Part shown: piece after piece, positions 1 to 8,153 of the stretch | Numbering within the stretch: position 1 is the stretch's first letter | Layout: the number at the start of each line of letters is the position of its first letter | From: Nostoc sp. UHCC 0926 | Lineage (GTDB): Bacteria > Cyanobacteriota > Cyanobacteriia > Cyanobacteriales > Nostocaceae | Length of the DNA stretch: 64,000 bases | Direction of reading: 5' to 3' | Assembly (NCBI RefSeq): GCF_028623165.1 | Contig: NZ_CP117768.1 | Coordinates: forward strand, 992,001 to 1,056,000 | Made by a program: the position numbers and the translations under genes | Notes under the pieces: generated by a model | What the model saw: the letters and a program-made list of their open reading frames with translations, nothing else | Told to the model about the DNA's origin: nothing | The model's database searches: none

Positions 1-15
1 GAGGGGAAAAATTCT

Positions 16-768
16 ATGAGACCCGCATTCCCCCCTGTGAGCACAGATGACCAGTTTGGCAAATCCCCTATAAGCCCAGAAGACGTAAACAAGATAGAGC
101 AAGCCCTACAAAAACACGTCGATAGTCAAATAAAAGAGAGCGAAAGTATGTTACTTATAATAACACTAGGAGCCCAGAACAAAGGAGGACGGGGGAATCC
201 GACATTAGATGCACCAGAAAGTTTGAGCTTGCGACAGGAGAAACCAGGGTTTATAGAGGAAGCACGAAAGCGTTTTGCGAAGGTAGTATCGTTACAGTTT
301 GATCCAGGGGTTGTTGAGGAGGAAGATTTGAAAGATAATGTGCTTAGAGTGGTAATAAATGCGGCATTTCCATTGAGTGAAGTGAGTAAAGGGTCTAAAG
401 AGATGGAGGTAAAAGATAGCCTGTCGAAGCGGGTGAACAACATAAAGAATCTGTCTGGTGGGGGAGGGTTTATTTTAATCAATACGATTACATCGTCGTT
501 CTATCCGGCGCTAGTTGAGATCATGAAGGAGGCGATGCCAGAGAGAAAGCAGAAAGAGGGAGAGCAAGATGGGGATTTCGTACCATATCAAGCAGCTTAT
601 ATTAATTCATATTTTGAGAAAGATCAGGGTAAGTTTAAGGTACACATCCCGCTGCCCAAGCATAGTCTTACATTTGATGGAACCTTTAAGGAGCTAAATA
701 AGCTTGACCAAGTGAGAGCAACGGTGAAGGCGGCAAAGACTGCCAGAGAGAGCGATGATATAATTTAA
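16..768 (+). CDS. Hypothetical protein, 250 residues
   Basis: I do not recognise this protein. The frame is open for 250 codons from an ATG that follows GAGGGG at 9 nt, a fair ribosome binding site, so translation is plausible. No signal peptide or membrane segment is visible. The sequence is highly charged, with Lys/Glu-rich stretches near residues 90-145 and 170-190 and a short Gly run near residues 148-151. The coding strand is unusually rich in A and G compared with the next genes, which may indicate transfer from elsewhere. A repeat block begins exactly at the stop codon. Only 15 bases precede the gene in the window, so its operon context is unknown. Confidence 0.6.
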   Translation: MRPAFPPVSTDDQFGKSPISPEDVNKIEQALQKHVDSQIKESESMLLIITLGAQNKGGRGNPTLDAPESLSLRQEKPGFIEEARKRFAKVVSLQFDPGVVEEEDLKDNVLRVVINAAFPLSEVSKGSKEMEVKDSLSKRVNNIKNLSGGGGFILINTITSSFYPALVEIMKEAMPERKQKEGEQDGDFVPYQAAYINSYFEKDQGKFKVHIPLPKHSLTFDGTFKELNKLDQVRATVKAAKTARESDDII

Positions 769-1380
769 AATCCTGATATCCTTAATAACTACTCACGCAG
801 ACAGCCCCCGAAAAAGGGATCGCTCATGATTGATGAGCGTGCGTTCGCGCCATTATTTGCTAGTTCAACCTGACTTAAAAGCGATAACTTATGTATGAAG
901 GTTGATCAGCGTGTGATCGCCTCATATTCCAAGTGTGATCGGTTATCTTATAGCAAGAGTCAAACAATAAAAGCGATAACTTATGTATGAAGGTTGATGA
1001 GCGTGCGATCGCGCCATTATTTGCTAGTTTAACCTGATCTAAAAACAATGCTTATGTATGAAGGTTGATGAGCGTGCGATCGCCTATCTGATAGCGAGAG
1101 TCAAACAATAAAAGCGATCGCTCCTAGCATGAAGGTTGATGAGCGTGCGACAGCGCAAAGCCCGTCGTAGACATCGCCTCATATTCCAAGTGCGATCGCT
1201 TATCTTATAGCGAGAGTCAAACAATAAAAGCGATCGCTCAGTATGTTGGTTGATGAGCGTGCGATCGCGCCATTATTTGCTAGTTCAACCTGATCTAAAA
1301 ACGATGCTTATGTATGATGGTTGATGAGCGTGCGACAGCGCAAAGCCCGTCGTAGACATCGCCGATCTTGTAGGTTGGGT
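765..1380. repeat. Mosaic intergenic repeat block A
   Basis: This non-coding stretch of about 600 bases is built from short modules used repeatedly in different orders. They include a GTTGATGAGCGTGCGATCGC module, a module reading GCCATTATTTGCTAGTT, a module reading GAGAGTCAAACAATAAAAGC, and a 32-bp module GCGACAGCGCAAAGCCCGTC plus TAGACATCGCC-type end at 1147-1178 and 1332-1363. HIP1 octamers punctuate the block. Its first 58 bases (765-822) recur just upstream of recQ (4106-4163). I see no convincing gene in it. Confidence 0.8.
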
Positions 1381-1416
1381 TTAGTACCGACATCAAACAA
1401 AAAAATTACACCTAAT

Positions 1417-1648
1417 TTATTTTCCCAATAACTCAAAGAAAGTTTCCTTATCAATACCAATATCCTGAATCAGACCCATTAAAGTCCCTTGTTTTAGGTC
1501 TTTTCCCGAATGAATAGGAATAACAACCCTTTGTCCATGACTATCCTTGTAAATAGTATGACTCCCCCTTTTGACAGTCAAGATAAAAACCGAAATTTTC
1601 GATGACTTTGATAAATTCTTTAGCTTTGACACAGGGAAAATTACTCAT
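1417..1648 (-). pseudogene. hicA: hicA mRNA-interferase toxin, frameshifted
   Basis: HicA toxins are small double-stranded-RNA-binding-fold ribonucleases that cleave mRNA and are neutralised by HicB. Translating from the ATG at 1648 gives a typical HicA N-terminus (MSNFPCVKAKEFIKVIENFG), then the frame closes. A +1-shifted frame gives the rest, including GSHTIYKD and the HSGKDLKQGTL motif with the His that is catalytic in the family. The switch lies at a run of five C (1564-1568, plus strand). Removing one base there restores a 76-residue HicA of normal length. The start overlaps the hicB stop by ATGA, the usual coupling. The toxin is therefore probably dead, phase-variable, or the result of a sequencing error in a homopolymer. 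Confidence 0.8.
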
Positions 1649-1881
1649 GCCAAGATACTTAAAGGCTTAACAATTAAATCATCTCTAGGAATTGACTGAT
1701 TATCAGCCCTTAAACTTTCAATATATAATTCAATAGCTTCTGTAATATTCTCGATGGCTTCTTCAAAAGAATCTCCTTGAGAATGACAACCTTTTAGAAT
1801 AGGACAAAAAACGTGATAACCTCTATCTGATTCTTTTTCGAGAAGAACTGTGTAATTGTAAATTTGTTTATTGTTGTCCAT
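1645..1881 (-). CDS. hicB: HicB antitoxin
   Basis: This 78-residue protein has the HicB fold signature: an N-terminal strand region (YTVLLEKESDRGYHVFCP), then GCHSQGDSFEEAIENITEAI, which matches the partial RNase-H-like HicB core. HicB binds and inhibits HicA and commonly represses the operon. No C-terminal DNA-binding domain is obvious, as in the shorter HicB class. It is the first gene of a minus-strand pair and overlaps hicA by four bases (ATGA). The antitoxin is intact although the toxin is frameshifted, which is the direction of decay tolerated in toxin-antitoxin loci. Confidence 0.85.
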   Translation of the reverse strand: MDNNKQIYNYTVLLEKESDRGYHVFCPILKGCHSQGDSFEEAIENITEAIELYIESLRADNQSIPRDDLIVKPLSILA

Positions 1882-2120
1882 ATATTTTCAACTTGTTTGT
1901 GATCTACCTACTTTTAACTTATACTGATTTCATAATAAAAGCTTTTAGGTTATGTAGGTAAAAGCAGTGCGATCGCATGTCAGAGTGTAATCGCAAAAGA
2001 GATGGGGTAAAAAATGCACGCCCCACATGCGCCTTGACGTTTGCAACTAAACGTAATCTCTGCACACGTAGTTCCAGTGCTACCAAACGAATTAGATAAT
2101 TTTATTCGCTTGTGGAATCA

Positions 2121-2360
2121 CTTGAAAGTCGTGTTGAGGTACTCCAAAATCGTGTTGAAGTACTTGAAAGTCGTGTTGAGGTACTCCAAAATCGTGTTGA
2201 AGTACTTGAAAATCGTGTTGAGGTACTTGAAAGTCGTGTTGAAGTACTTGAAAGTCGTGTTGAGGTAACTCCAAAATCGTGTTGAAGTACTTGAAAATCG
2301 TGTTGAGGTACTCCAAAATCGTGTTGAGGTACTTGAAAATCGTGTTGGAGTACTTCAAAC
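2121..2360 (+). repeat. 21-bp tandem repeat encoding broken leucine heptads
   Basis: Eleven copies of a 21-bp unit containing CGTGTTGA(A/G)GTACT lie head to tail. In the plus frame beginning at 2121 each unit encodes a seven-residue coiled-coil heptad of the type LESRVEV or LQNRVEV. One extra A near 2266 shifts that frame. After the insertion the same heptads continue in the next frame to about 2360. Upstream the heptad frame is closed by a TAA. Two other frames are open across the block (2041-2268 plus and 2092-2451 minus), but their translations lack coiled-coil logic and are probably shadows. Confidence 0.75.
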
Positions 2361-2459
2361 TTTGTCGCACCGCGATCAAGTACACAGGTGCGACGCCGAA
2401 TAGCCCGCCGTAGGCATCGCTTTCATAAATCTCCACAAACAAAGCAATCATTTGACTTT

Positions 2460-3260
2460 TAAGACTACTGTCGCTACAAGATTAGCGATGTCTACGACGG
2501 GCTTTGCGCTGTCGCTTGACTTTTACAGCTATTTTCAGGTAAATAGACCATGCGGTAGGGGCGCAAGGCCTTGCGCCCCTACGACAGATGTGGTTCTAAT
2601 ACTTGAATTCTGCTGATTGTAAGACTGTCGCTACAAGATTAGCGATGTCTACGACGGGCTTTGCGCTGTCGCACGCTCATCAACCTTCATGCATGGGCGA
2701 TCGCTAGTCTCTCAAAAATGCTTATAAACTGAAACACTCCCTTTTTTTCTGGGATCTGTTTGCTGAGGTTTTGCAAGCAATGCCCACCCTACAAGATTAG
2801 GCCATCGCTCTTGTTTTCCCAAAAAGCAATCAAATTAGGACAAGATGATTAGGGTTGCGATTGCACTACCGGGCTGGCGAGGCTTGCGGGGTGGTTGGGG
2901 TTCAGCTTTTCCCTCTGGCGACGGTGCGTAGGCGTAGCCCGTCGTAGACATCGCCTGAAAAAATCTGCTTTAATAACTACTCACGCAGACAGCCCCCGAA
3001 AAAGCGATGTCTACGACAGGCTGCACCTACGCTCAATATGTTGGTTGATGAGCGTGCGACTGCGCTTTGCCCGTCGTAGACATCGCCTGATCTTCCAAGT
3101 GCGATCGCCGTTCCTTATAGCGAGAGTCAAACAATAAAAGCGATCGCTCCTAGCATGATGGTTGATGAGCGTGCGACAGCGCAAAGCCCGTCGTAGACAT
3201 TGCCTATCTTGTAGGATGTGTTAAAAGGTACAGCACCAATATCTAAAATCATAGGTCTTG
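2460..3260. repeat. Mosaic intergenic repeat block B
   Basis: About 800 bases without a convincing gene. They carry further copies of the mosaic module seen in block A. The copies run in reverse orientation at 2485-2515 and 2642-2672, and forward as variants at about 2920-2955, 3056-3087 and 3173-3204. A second copy of the TAACTACTCACGCAGACAGC element lies at about 2971-3006. The open frame at 2895-3137 is made of repeat sequence and is not a credible gene. Confidence 0.75.
2525..2592. repeat. Palindromic repeat element, copy 1
   Basis: The core at 2555-2582 is a perfect 28-bp inverted repeat around GGGGCGCAAGG/CCTTGCGCCCC. It is preceded by TATTTTCAGG and ATAGACCA and followed by ACGACAGAT. 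A second copy with the same flanking words lies at 34126-34200. A stable hairpin with conserved flanks and dispersed copies suggests a small non-autonomous repeat rather than a gene-specific terminator. Confidence 0.7.
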
Positions 3261-3407
3261 TGCCCCTACAATCCCGTGCGTCCCGACGCCAATATTGATT
3301 TAGTGCGATAATTTAACATTAGTTCGATCAAGCTAAAAAAGCAATGAGGGTAAGACTTGTAAGTTTATATATTACCAGTTCTGTTATCAACACAAATAAT
3401 TAAAAGG

Positions 3408-3653
3408 ATGAAGCAATTGAGTAATCTAGATAGAGTTTTAGATGCGGCAATGGAGCTGCCTTTAGAGCAGCAAGAAATGCTGGTACAAATTCTCAAAAAC
3501 CGAATTATTGAAAGTCGGCGAGATGAAATCGCCTCAGATGCAGCAGCTTCCATTGCTGAATTCCAAGCAGGTAGGCTCAAAGTCCAGACTGCTGCCGAAG
3601 CTATTCTTGAATTACGGGAATATCTCAATAACCCAAATGCAGCCGATGTATAG
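3408..3653 (+). CDS. Putative antitoxin of a RelE-type pair
   Basis: This 81-residue acidic/helical protein starts MKQLSNLDRVLDAAMELPLE and carries the pattern LEQQEMLVQILKNR typical of small cyanobacterial antitoxins that precede RelE/YafQ-like toxins. Its last eight bases overlap the start of the downstream gene, which indicates translational coupling. The ATG at 3408 follows AAAAGGATGA closely, giving a plausible ribosome binding site. By analogy it would bind the toxin through its C-terminus and may autoregulate the promoter. It lacks a recognisable ribbon-helix-helix or HTH motif, so the DNA-binding role is inference. The pair is embedded in repeat DNA, typical of mobile addiction modules. 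Confidence 0.75.
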   Translation: MKQLSNLDRVLDAAMELPLEQQEMLVQILKNRIIESRRDEIASDAAASIAEFQAGRLKVQTAAEAILELREYLNNPNAADV

Positions 3654-3930
3654 GTTGGTTATCACTAGCAAATTTAAAAGAGTTTTCCGAAAATTTGCTC
3701 GTCGTAATGCTGACTTGCAAACCAGAATAGAAGAAACTATTGCTGCTATGGAGAATGATATATTTGCAGCTAACTTGGGTACTCACAAGCTAGAGGGAAA
3801 GTTATCAGGGTTACTTTCATGCTCTTGTGGATATGATTGTCGCATTGTTTTCTCACTGAAAACCGATGACGAAAGTGAGGAGCAAGTTGTTCTTTTGCTA
3901 GACATTGGTACTCATGACGATGTTTATTAG
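3646..3930 (+). CDS. RelE/YafQ-family mRNA interferase toxin
   Basis: The 94-residue product begins MYRLVITSKFKRVFRKFARR, a basic N-terminal helix, followed by a strand-rich region (THKLEGKLSGLLSCSCGYDC RIVFSL in two parts) and ends LLLDIGTHDDVY. This is the RelE/ParE-superfamily layout, in which the C-terminal basic and aromatic residues contact the ribosome or mRNA. The start at 3646 was chosen over an upstream open frame because it overlaps the antitoxin stop by eight bases, the usual arrangement, and gives the family's normal length. It likely cleaves mRNA when released from the 3408-3653 product. ParE-like gyrase poisoning cannot be excluded from sequence alone. Confidence 0.8.
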   Translation: MYRLVITSKFKRVFRKFARRNADLQTRIEETIAAMENDIFAANLGTHKLEGKLSGLLSCSCGYDCRIVFSLKTDDESEEQVVLLLDIGTHDDVY

Positions 3931-3949
3931 CTCAATACAAGTAAAATCG

Positions 3950-4163
3950 CTGATTTTGGAGCAACTGTCTTAAAAGTCAAGCGTAGGCGTAGCCCGTCGT
4001 AGACATCGCATCATGTATGATAATTGATGAGCGGGCGTAGGCGTAGTCCGTCGTAGACATCGCCAACAGAAATGCCGGTCTGACCAAAGCTGCCGATGAT
4101 GTGAGTTAAAATCCTGATATCTTCATAACTACTCACGCAGACAGCCCCGAAAAAGCGATCGCT
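3950..4163. repeat. Mosaic repeat block C, abutting recQ
   Basis: Two more copies of the mosaic module (variants ending CCCGTCGTAGACATCGC) lie at about 3981-4010 and 4033-4064. The last 58 bases (4106-4163) repeat the element found at 765-822, including TTAAAATCCTGATATC and TAACTACTCACGCAGACAGC, and end in a HIP1 octamer directly before the recQ ATG. Confidence 0.75.
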
Positions 4164-6326
4164 ATGCTTCAGTATCCCCATCTCGAACAAGCGCTGAAAT
4201 ATCACTTCGGTTACGACCAATTCCGCCCCGGACAACGGCAAATTATCGAAGATGCGCTGCAAAATCGAGATTTAATGGTTGTGATGCCGACTGGTGGCGG
4301 GAAATCTCTATGTTTTCAGCTACCAGCATTGTTAAAAAATGGACTAACGGTAGTGGTGTCGCCGTTAATTGCTTTGATGCAAGACCAAGTAGAAGCACTG
4401 CGAAATAATAATATTAACGCCACATTTCTCAATAGCAGTTTGAATGCTTACAAAGTGCGATCGCGGGAAGAAGCCATCCTCAGCGGGAAAGTAAAATTAC
4501 TTTACGTCGCCCCTGAACGTCTGCTGAGTGAAAGGTTTTTACCGTTTCTCGATTTAGTTAAAGAAAAAATCGGTATTTCTAGCTTTGCTATTGATGAAGC
4601 GCACTGCGTTTCGGAATGGGGACACGATTTTCGTCCAGAATATCGCCAGTTAAAATCTCTGCGGAAACGCTACCCTGATGTTCCTACCGTTGCCCTCACC
4701 GCTACAGCAACCGATCGCGTCCGTAGTGATATTATTCAACAATTAGGACTAAAGCAACCAAGCATCCATCTTGCCAGTTTTAACCGGGAAAATCTTTATT
4801 ACGAAGTTCGTCCTAAAACTAAATATGCTTACGCTGAATTGTTAGAACTAATTCGAGAAACTGAAGGTTCGACAATTATTTATTCTTTAACTCGGAAAAA
4901 AGTTGATGAACTCACTTTTAAACTGCAAAATGATAAAGTTATTGTTCTGCCTTATCACGCTGGATTAACTGATGAGGAACGTAGTAGTAATCAAACACGA
5001 TTTATTCGAGATGATGTCCGGGTTATGGTGGCAACAATCGCCTTTGGGATGGGAATTAATAAACCCGATGTGCGTTTAGTAGTTCACTTCGATCTGCCCA
5101 GAAATATAGAAAGTTATTATCAAGAATCGGGTAGGGCAGGTAGAGACGGGGAACCATCTCGGTGTACAATATTTTTCAGCTTTGGTGATGTTAAAACAAT
5201 TGAATGGAGTATAGATCAAAAAACTGATCCTCAAGAACAGTTGATTGCCAAACAACAATTGCGGCAGATGATCGATTACGCTGAAGGCACTGATTGTCGG
5301 CGAACGATTCAACTAGGTTATTTTGGAGAAAGGTTTCCTGGAAATTGCGGTAACTGTGACAATTGTCGTCATCCCAAACCAATGCAAGATTGGACAATTG
5401 AAGCCATGAAGTTTTTATCTTGTGTGGCGCGTTGCAAAGAAAGGTTTGGGATGCTACATATAATTGATGTGTTGCGGGGGGCAAAAAAAGACAAAATTAT
5501 CCAGTATGAACATGATAAACTTTCTACCTACGGTATTGGTAAAGATAGAACTCTAGATGAATGGCGAATGTTGGGGCGATCGCTTTTACATCAAGGGTTA
5601 ATAGAACAAACTAGCGATGGTTACTCTGTTTTAAAACTAAATGCCTTAAGTTGGCAAGTAATGCGAAAACAACGCCCAGTTTCGCTAGCTGTAACCACAG
5701 TTCAAAAGATTACCTGGGAACAGGGGAGTGAAAAAGCAGAAGAAGCAGAAGTATTATTACAGAAGTTGCGATCGCTACGTAAACAATTAGCTGATGAGCA
5801 ATCTGTACCACCTTACGTTATCTTCCACGATTCCACTTTAAAATTGATGGTACAGGTGCAACCCCAAAACTTAGCTGAATTTGCCAAACTTTCTGGTGTA
5901 GGTAGTCACAAACTCGCTCAATATGGCGAAAAGTTTATTACAGAAATTTGCGCCTACCGCCAAGAAAAAGGTTTGCAAAATAAATCGGTTACTTCCGCTT
6001 CCGTATCATCTCCAAACTCATCTTCTTACACAGAATTACAGACATTACAATTACATCAACAAGGTTTAAATATTGCTCAAATTGCCCAAAAACGCAACCT
6101 GAGTCCGGCAACAGTTAGCAATCATCTAGAAAAACTAATTGAGAAAAATCAGCCAGTTGATTTAAATCAATTAGTACCTTTAGAACATCAACAAAAAATT
6201 TGGCAAGTTTTAGAAGTACTCGGTGACATTTCCCTCACTCCCATCAAAGAACAACTAGGTGAAAGCTACACTTTTGATGAAATTCGTTTAGTACGGAGTA
6301 AATGGCGGCGCGAAAATCGCAAGTGA
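4164..6326 (+). CDS. recQ: ATP-dependent DNA helicase RecQ
   Basis: RecQ is a 3'-5' superfamily 2 helicase acting in recombination and replication-fork repair. Visible domains in order: helicase core with motif 0 (FRPGQRQII), Walker A MPTGGGKS at residues 41-48 and the DEAH box at 144-147; the second RecA lobe with GMGINKPDVR and SGRAGRDGEPS; the zinc-binding Cys cluster (Cys near 378 plus GNCGNCDNC near 394-402); a winged-helix region; an HRDC domain near 545-590; and a C-terminal helix-turn-helix (GLNIAQIAQKRNLSPATVSNHL) seen in longer RecQ proteins. At 720 residues the length is normal for that longer type. The ATG at 4164 is the only sensible start, but it follows a repeat with no clear Shine-Dalgarno sequence. 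Confidence 0.97.
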   Translation: MLQYPHLEQALKYHFGYDQFRPGQRQIIEDALQNRDLMVVMPTGGGKSLCFQLPALLKNGLTVVVSPLIALMQDQVEALRNNNINATFLNSSLNAYKVRSREEAILSGKVKLLYVAPERLLSERFLPFLDLVKEKIGISSFAIDEAHCVSEWGHDFRPEYRQLKSLRKRYPDVPTVALTATATDRVRSDIIQQLGLKQPSIHLASFNRENLYYEVRPKTKYAYAELLELIRETEGSTIIYSLTRKKVDELTFKLQNDKVIVLPYHAGLTDEERSSNQTRFIRDDVRVMVATIAFGMGINKPDVRLVVHFDLPRNIESYYQESGRAGRDGEPSRCTIFFSFGDVKTIEWSIDQKTDPQEQLIAKQQLRQMIDYAEGTDCRRTIQLGYFGERFPGNCGNCDNCRHPKPMQDWTIEAMKFLSCVARCKERFGMLHIIDVLRGAKKDKIIQYEHDKLSTYGIGKDRTLDEWRMLGRSLLHQGLIEQTSDGYSVLKLNALSWQVMRKQRPVSLAVTTVQKITWEQGSEKAEEAEVLLQKLRSLRKQLADEQSVPPYVIFHDSTLKLMVQVQPQNLAEFAKLSGVGSHKLAQYGEKFITEICAYRQEKGLQNKSVTSASVSSPNSSSYTELQTLQLHQQGLNIAQIAQKRNLSPATVSNHLEKLIEKNQPVDLNQLVPLEHQQKIWQVLEVLGDISLTPIKEQLGESYTFDEIRLVRSKWRRENRK

Positions 6327-6377
6327 TAATTAAATTTTATAATTAAAATACAAGAGCAAGATTAAAGGAGTTAGCCG

Positions 6378-6950
6378 ATGAGTCAGATGCTTAATACAGG
6401 AGTACGCTGGACAACTCAAGATGTGGAACTCTTCGCAGAAAATGAAGGGACGCGCTACGAGATAGTTGATGGAGAATTATTTATGACCAGGGCACCTCAC
6501 TTTAAACATCAGCAAACTTGTGGCAAGATTTTTCGACAACTTGATGTTTGGTCAGAGTCTACTGGTTTAGGAGAAGCTGTAATCAACCCCGGCGTTTTGT
6601 TTTCAGAATCAGATAATGTGATTCCTGATGTAGTTTGGGCTACTAAAGAAACCTTGGCGCTAACATTGGATGAAGCGGGACATTTAACTGGCGCACCAGA
6701 TTTAGTAGTTGAAGTTTTGTCTGCTAGCAACGAAGACCTAAGACGAGATAAGGAAGCTAAACTTAAACTTTATTCTACTAGAGGAGTAAAAGAATATTGG
6801 ATTGCTGATTGGCGATCGCGTAAACTAGAGGTCTATCGGCGCGAACAAAGTCAACTTAACTTGGTAGCAACTTTATTTAGTAGTGATAATATAAGTTCTC
6901 CGCTATTGCCTGGTTTTAGCTATACTGTAAACCAGTTTTTTCCTGTATAA
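6378..6950 (+). CDS. Uma2-family (DUF820) restriction-endonuclease-fold protein
   Basis: The 190-residue protein matches the Uma2/DUF820 family, which is greatly expanded in cyanobacteria and has the PD-(D/E)XK nuclease fold. Visible signatures are YEIVDGELFMTRAP near residue 25, IPDVVWA near residue 76, the core APDLVVEVLSASNEDLRRD near 104-122, and KEAKLKLYSTRGVKEYWIAD. The Asp, Glu and Lys of the presumed active site are present. AAAGGAG precedes the ATG at a proper distance. It follows recQ in the same direction after 51 bases. The physiological role of this family is not established; many members are near mobile or repeat-rich DNA, as here. A truncated paralogue lies at 21891-22222. Confidence 0.9.
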   Translation: MSQMLNTGVRWTTQDVELFAENEGTRYEIVDGELFMTRAPHFKHQQTCGKIFRQLDVWSESTGLGEAVINPGVLFSESDNVIPDVVWATKETLALTLDEAGHLTGAPDLVVEVLSASNEDLRRDKEAKLKLYSTRGVKEYWIADWRSRKLEVYRREQSQLNLVATLFSSDNISSPLLPGFSYTVNQFFPV

Positions 6951-6962
6951 ATTTTAGATTGA

Positions 6963-8153
6963 ATGGAAAAACAAATTTCAAGTAACGCATTAACTAAAGT
7001 CCAGGTACTGATTATGGCGATCGCATCTGGTGTCTGTGTTGCTAACGTTTATTATAATCAGCCAATTCTCAAAGATATTGCATCATCTTTTCAAGTCAGT
7101 GAAGGCGAAGCGGGTAGCATCTCTGTGCTTACGCAAGTTGGTTACGGTTTGGGGATTTTCTTTTTAATCCCCTTGGGCGATAAAATAAACAAGAAAAAAT
7201 TAATTCTTTGCTTACTGGGATGTTTGTTCTGTTTGTTGATAGGCATGACGTTTTCACAAAACATCGTCGAAGTTTGGATATTGAGCATAGCAATTGGGAT
7301 TGCAACAGTTTCCGCTCAGATTATTCTTCCTTTAGCAGCAAGTATAGATAGAGTAACTACAGGTCAAACTGTAGGCAATATTTTTACTGGTATATTGATT
7401 GGGGTTTTAGGAGCAAGGGTTTTTAGTGGCTATATTGCTGAATGGTTGAGTTGGCGTTATGTATATGGATTTTCGGCAGTAATGATTTTAATTGTTATTG
7501 TTTTACTAAATATATATTTGCCTAATGTCGAAAATAAATTTAATGGTTATTATTTGGAATTATTAAGCTCAACTATTCAACAATTCAAACGTTTTTCACT
7601 ATTAAGAGAAGCGTCTTTAATTAGCGGGTTATTATTTGGTGTCTTTTGCTCATTTTGGACAACGTTAACTTTCCATTTAAGCGGGCCGCCTTTTAATTTT
7701 CAATCTGACACAATTGGGATGTATGGCTTTGTAGCGATCGCAGGTGCATTGATGGCACCTGTTTTTGGTAAACTAGCTGATCAAGGTAACTCCCAACGTT
7801 CCTTGACTATTGCTGTATCGCTGGTGATTGCAAGTTTAGTAATTGCTAAAATTGCTTCTAATTCTGCACTAGCGATCGCTGTTGCTGTATTGTTACTAGA
7901 TGTAGGTGTACAGGCAACCCAAGTCACCAATGTCGCAAGGATATACACTCTTGATGCTCAATCTAATAGTCGCATCAACACAGTTTATATGACTACCTAT
8001 TTTATCGGCGGTTCTATAGGTACTACCATTGGTCTATTCTGCTGGTATCTTGGTGGCTGGAATTTGGCGACTTGGCAAATGTTAGTTTTTACTTTGCTTG
8101 CATTTTTTATTATTGTCAGACCTAAAATAACTACAGCAAGAACAAATAAATAA
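6963..8153 (+). CDS. MFS transporter
   Basis: This 396-residue integral membrane protein has about twelve hydrophobic segments and the major-facilitator pattern: an N-terminal ANVYYNQPIL segment, a loop with PLGDKINKKKLIL between helices 2 and 3, and a second-half counterpart (PVFGKLADQGNSQRS) between helices 8 and 9. Proteins with the ASGVCVANVYYNQPIL N-terminus form a family of predicted drug or metabolite exporters near the Bcr/CflA and YgaY-like groups. The substrate is unknown. It begins only 12 bases after the Uma2 stop, so the two may be co-transcribed. A weak A-rich leader precedes the ATG. Confidence 0.9.
   Translation: MEKQISSNALTKVQVLIMAIASGVCVANVYYNQPILKDIASSFQVSEGEAGSISVLTQVGYGLGIFFLIPLGDKINKKKLILCLLGCLFCLLIGMTFSQNIVEVWILSIAIGIATVSAQIILPLAASIDRVTTGQTVGNIFTGILIGVLGARVFSGYIAEWLSWRYVYGFSAVMILIVIVLLNIYLPNVENKFNGYYLELLSSTIQQFKRFSLLREASLISGLLFGVFCSFWTTLTFHLSGPPFNFQSDTIGMYGFVAIAGALMAPVFGKLADQGNSQRSLTIAVSLVIASLVIAKIASNSALAIAVAVLLLDVGVQATQVTNVARIYTLDAQSNSRINTVYMTTYFIGGSIGTTIGLFCWYLGGWNLATWQMLVFTLLAFFIIVRPKITTARTNK

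Noticed and set aside
126..482. Minus-strand open frame inside the first gene
   Set aside because: It is antisense to a better-supported gene, has no ribosome binding site and its composition mirrors the purine skew of the other strand.
2092..2451. Minus-strand frame across the 21-bp repeats
   Set aside because: The open frame is a consequence of the repeat unit length being a multiple of three; its QHDFQVL pattern has no coiled-coil or other sense.
3508..3645. Longer N-terminus for the RelE-type toxin
   Set aside because: It overlaps the antitoxin gene in another frame over most of its length; the ATG at 3646 gives the usual overlap and family length.
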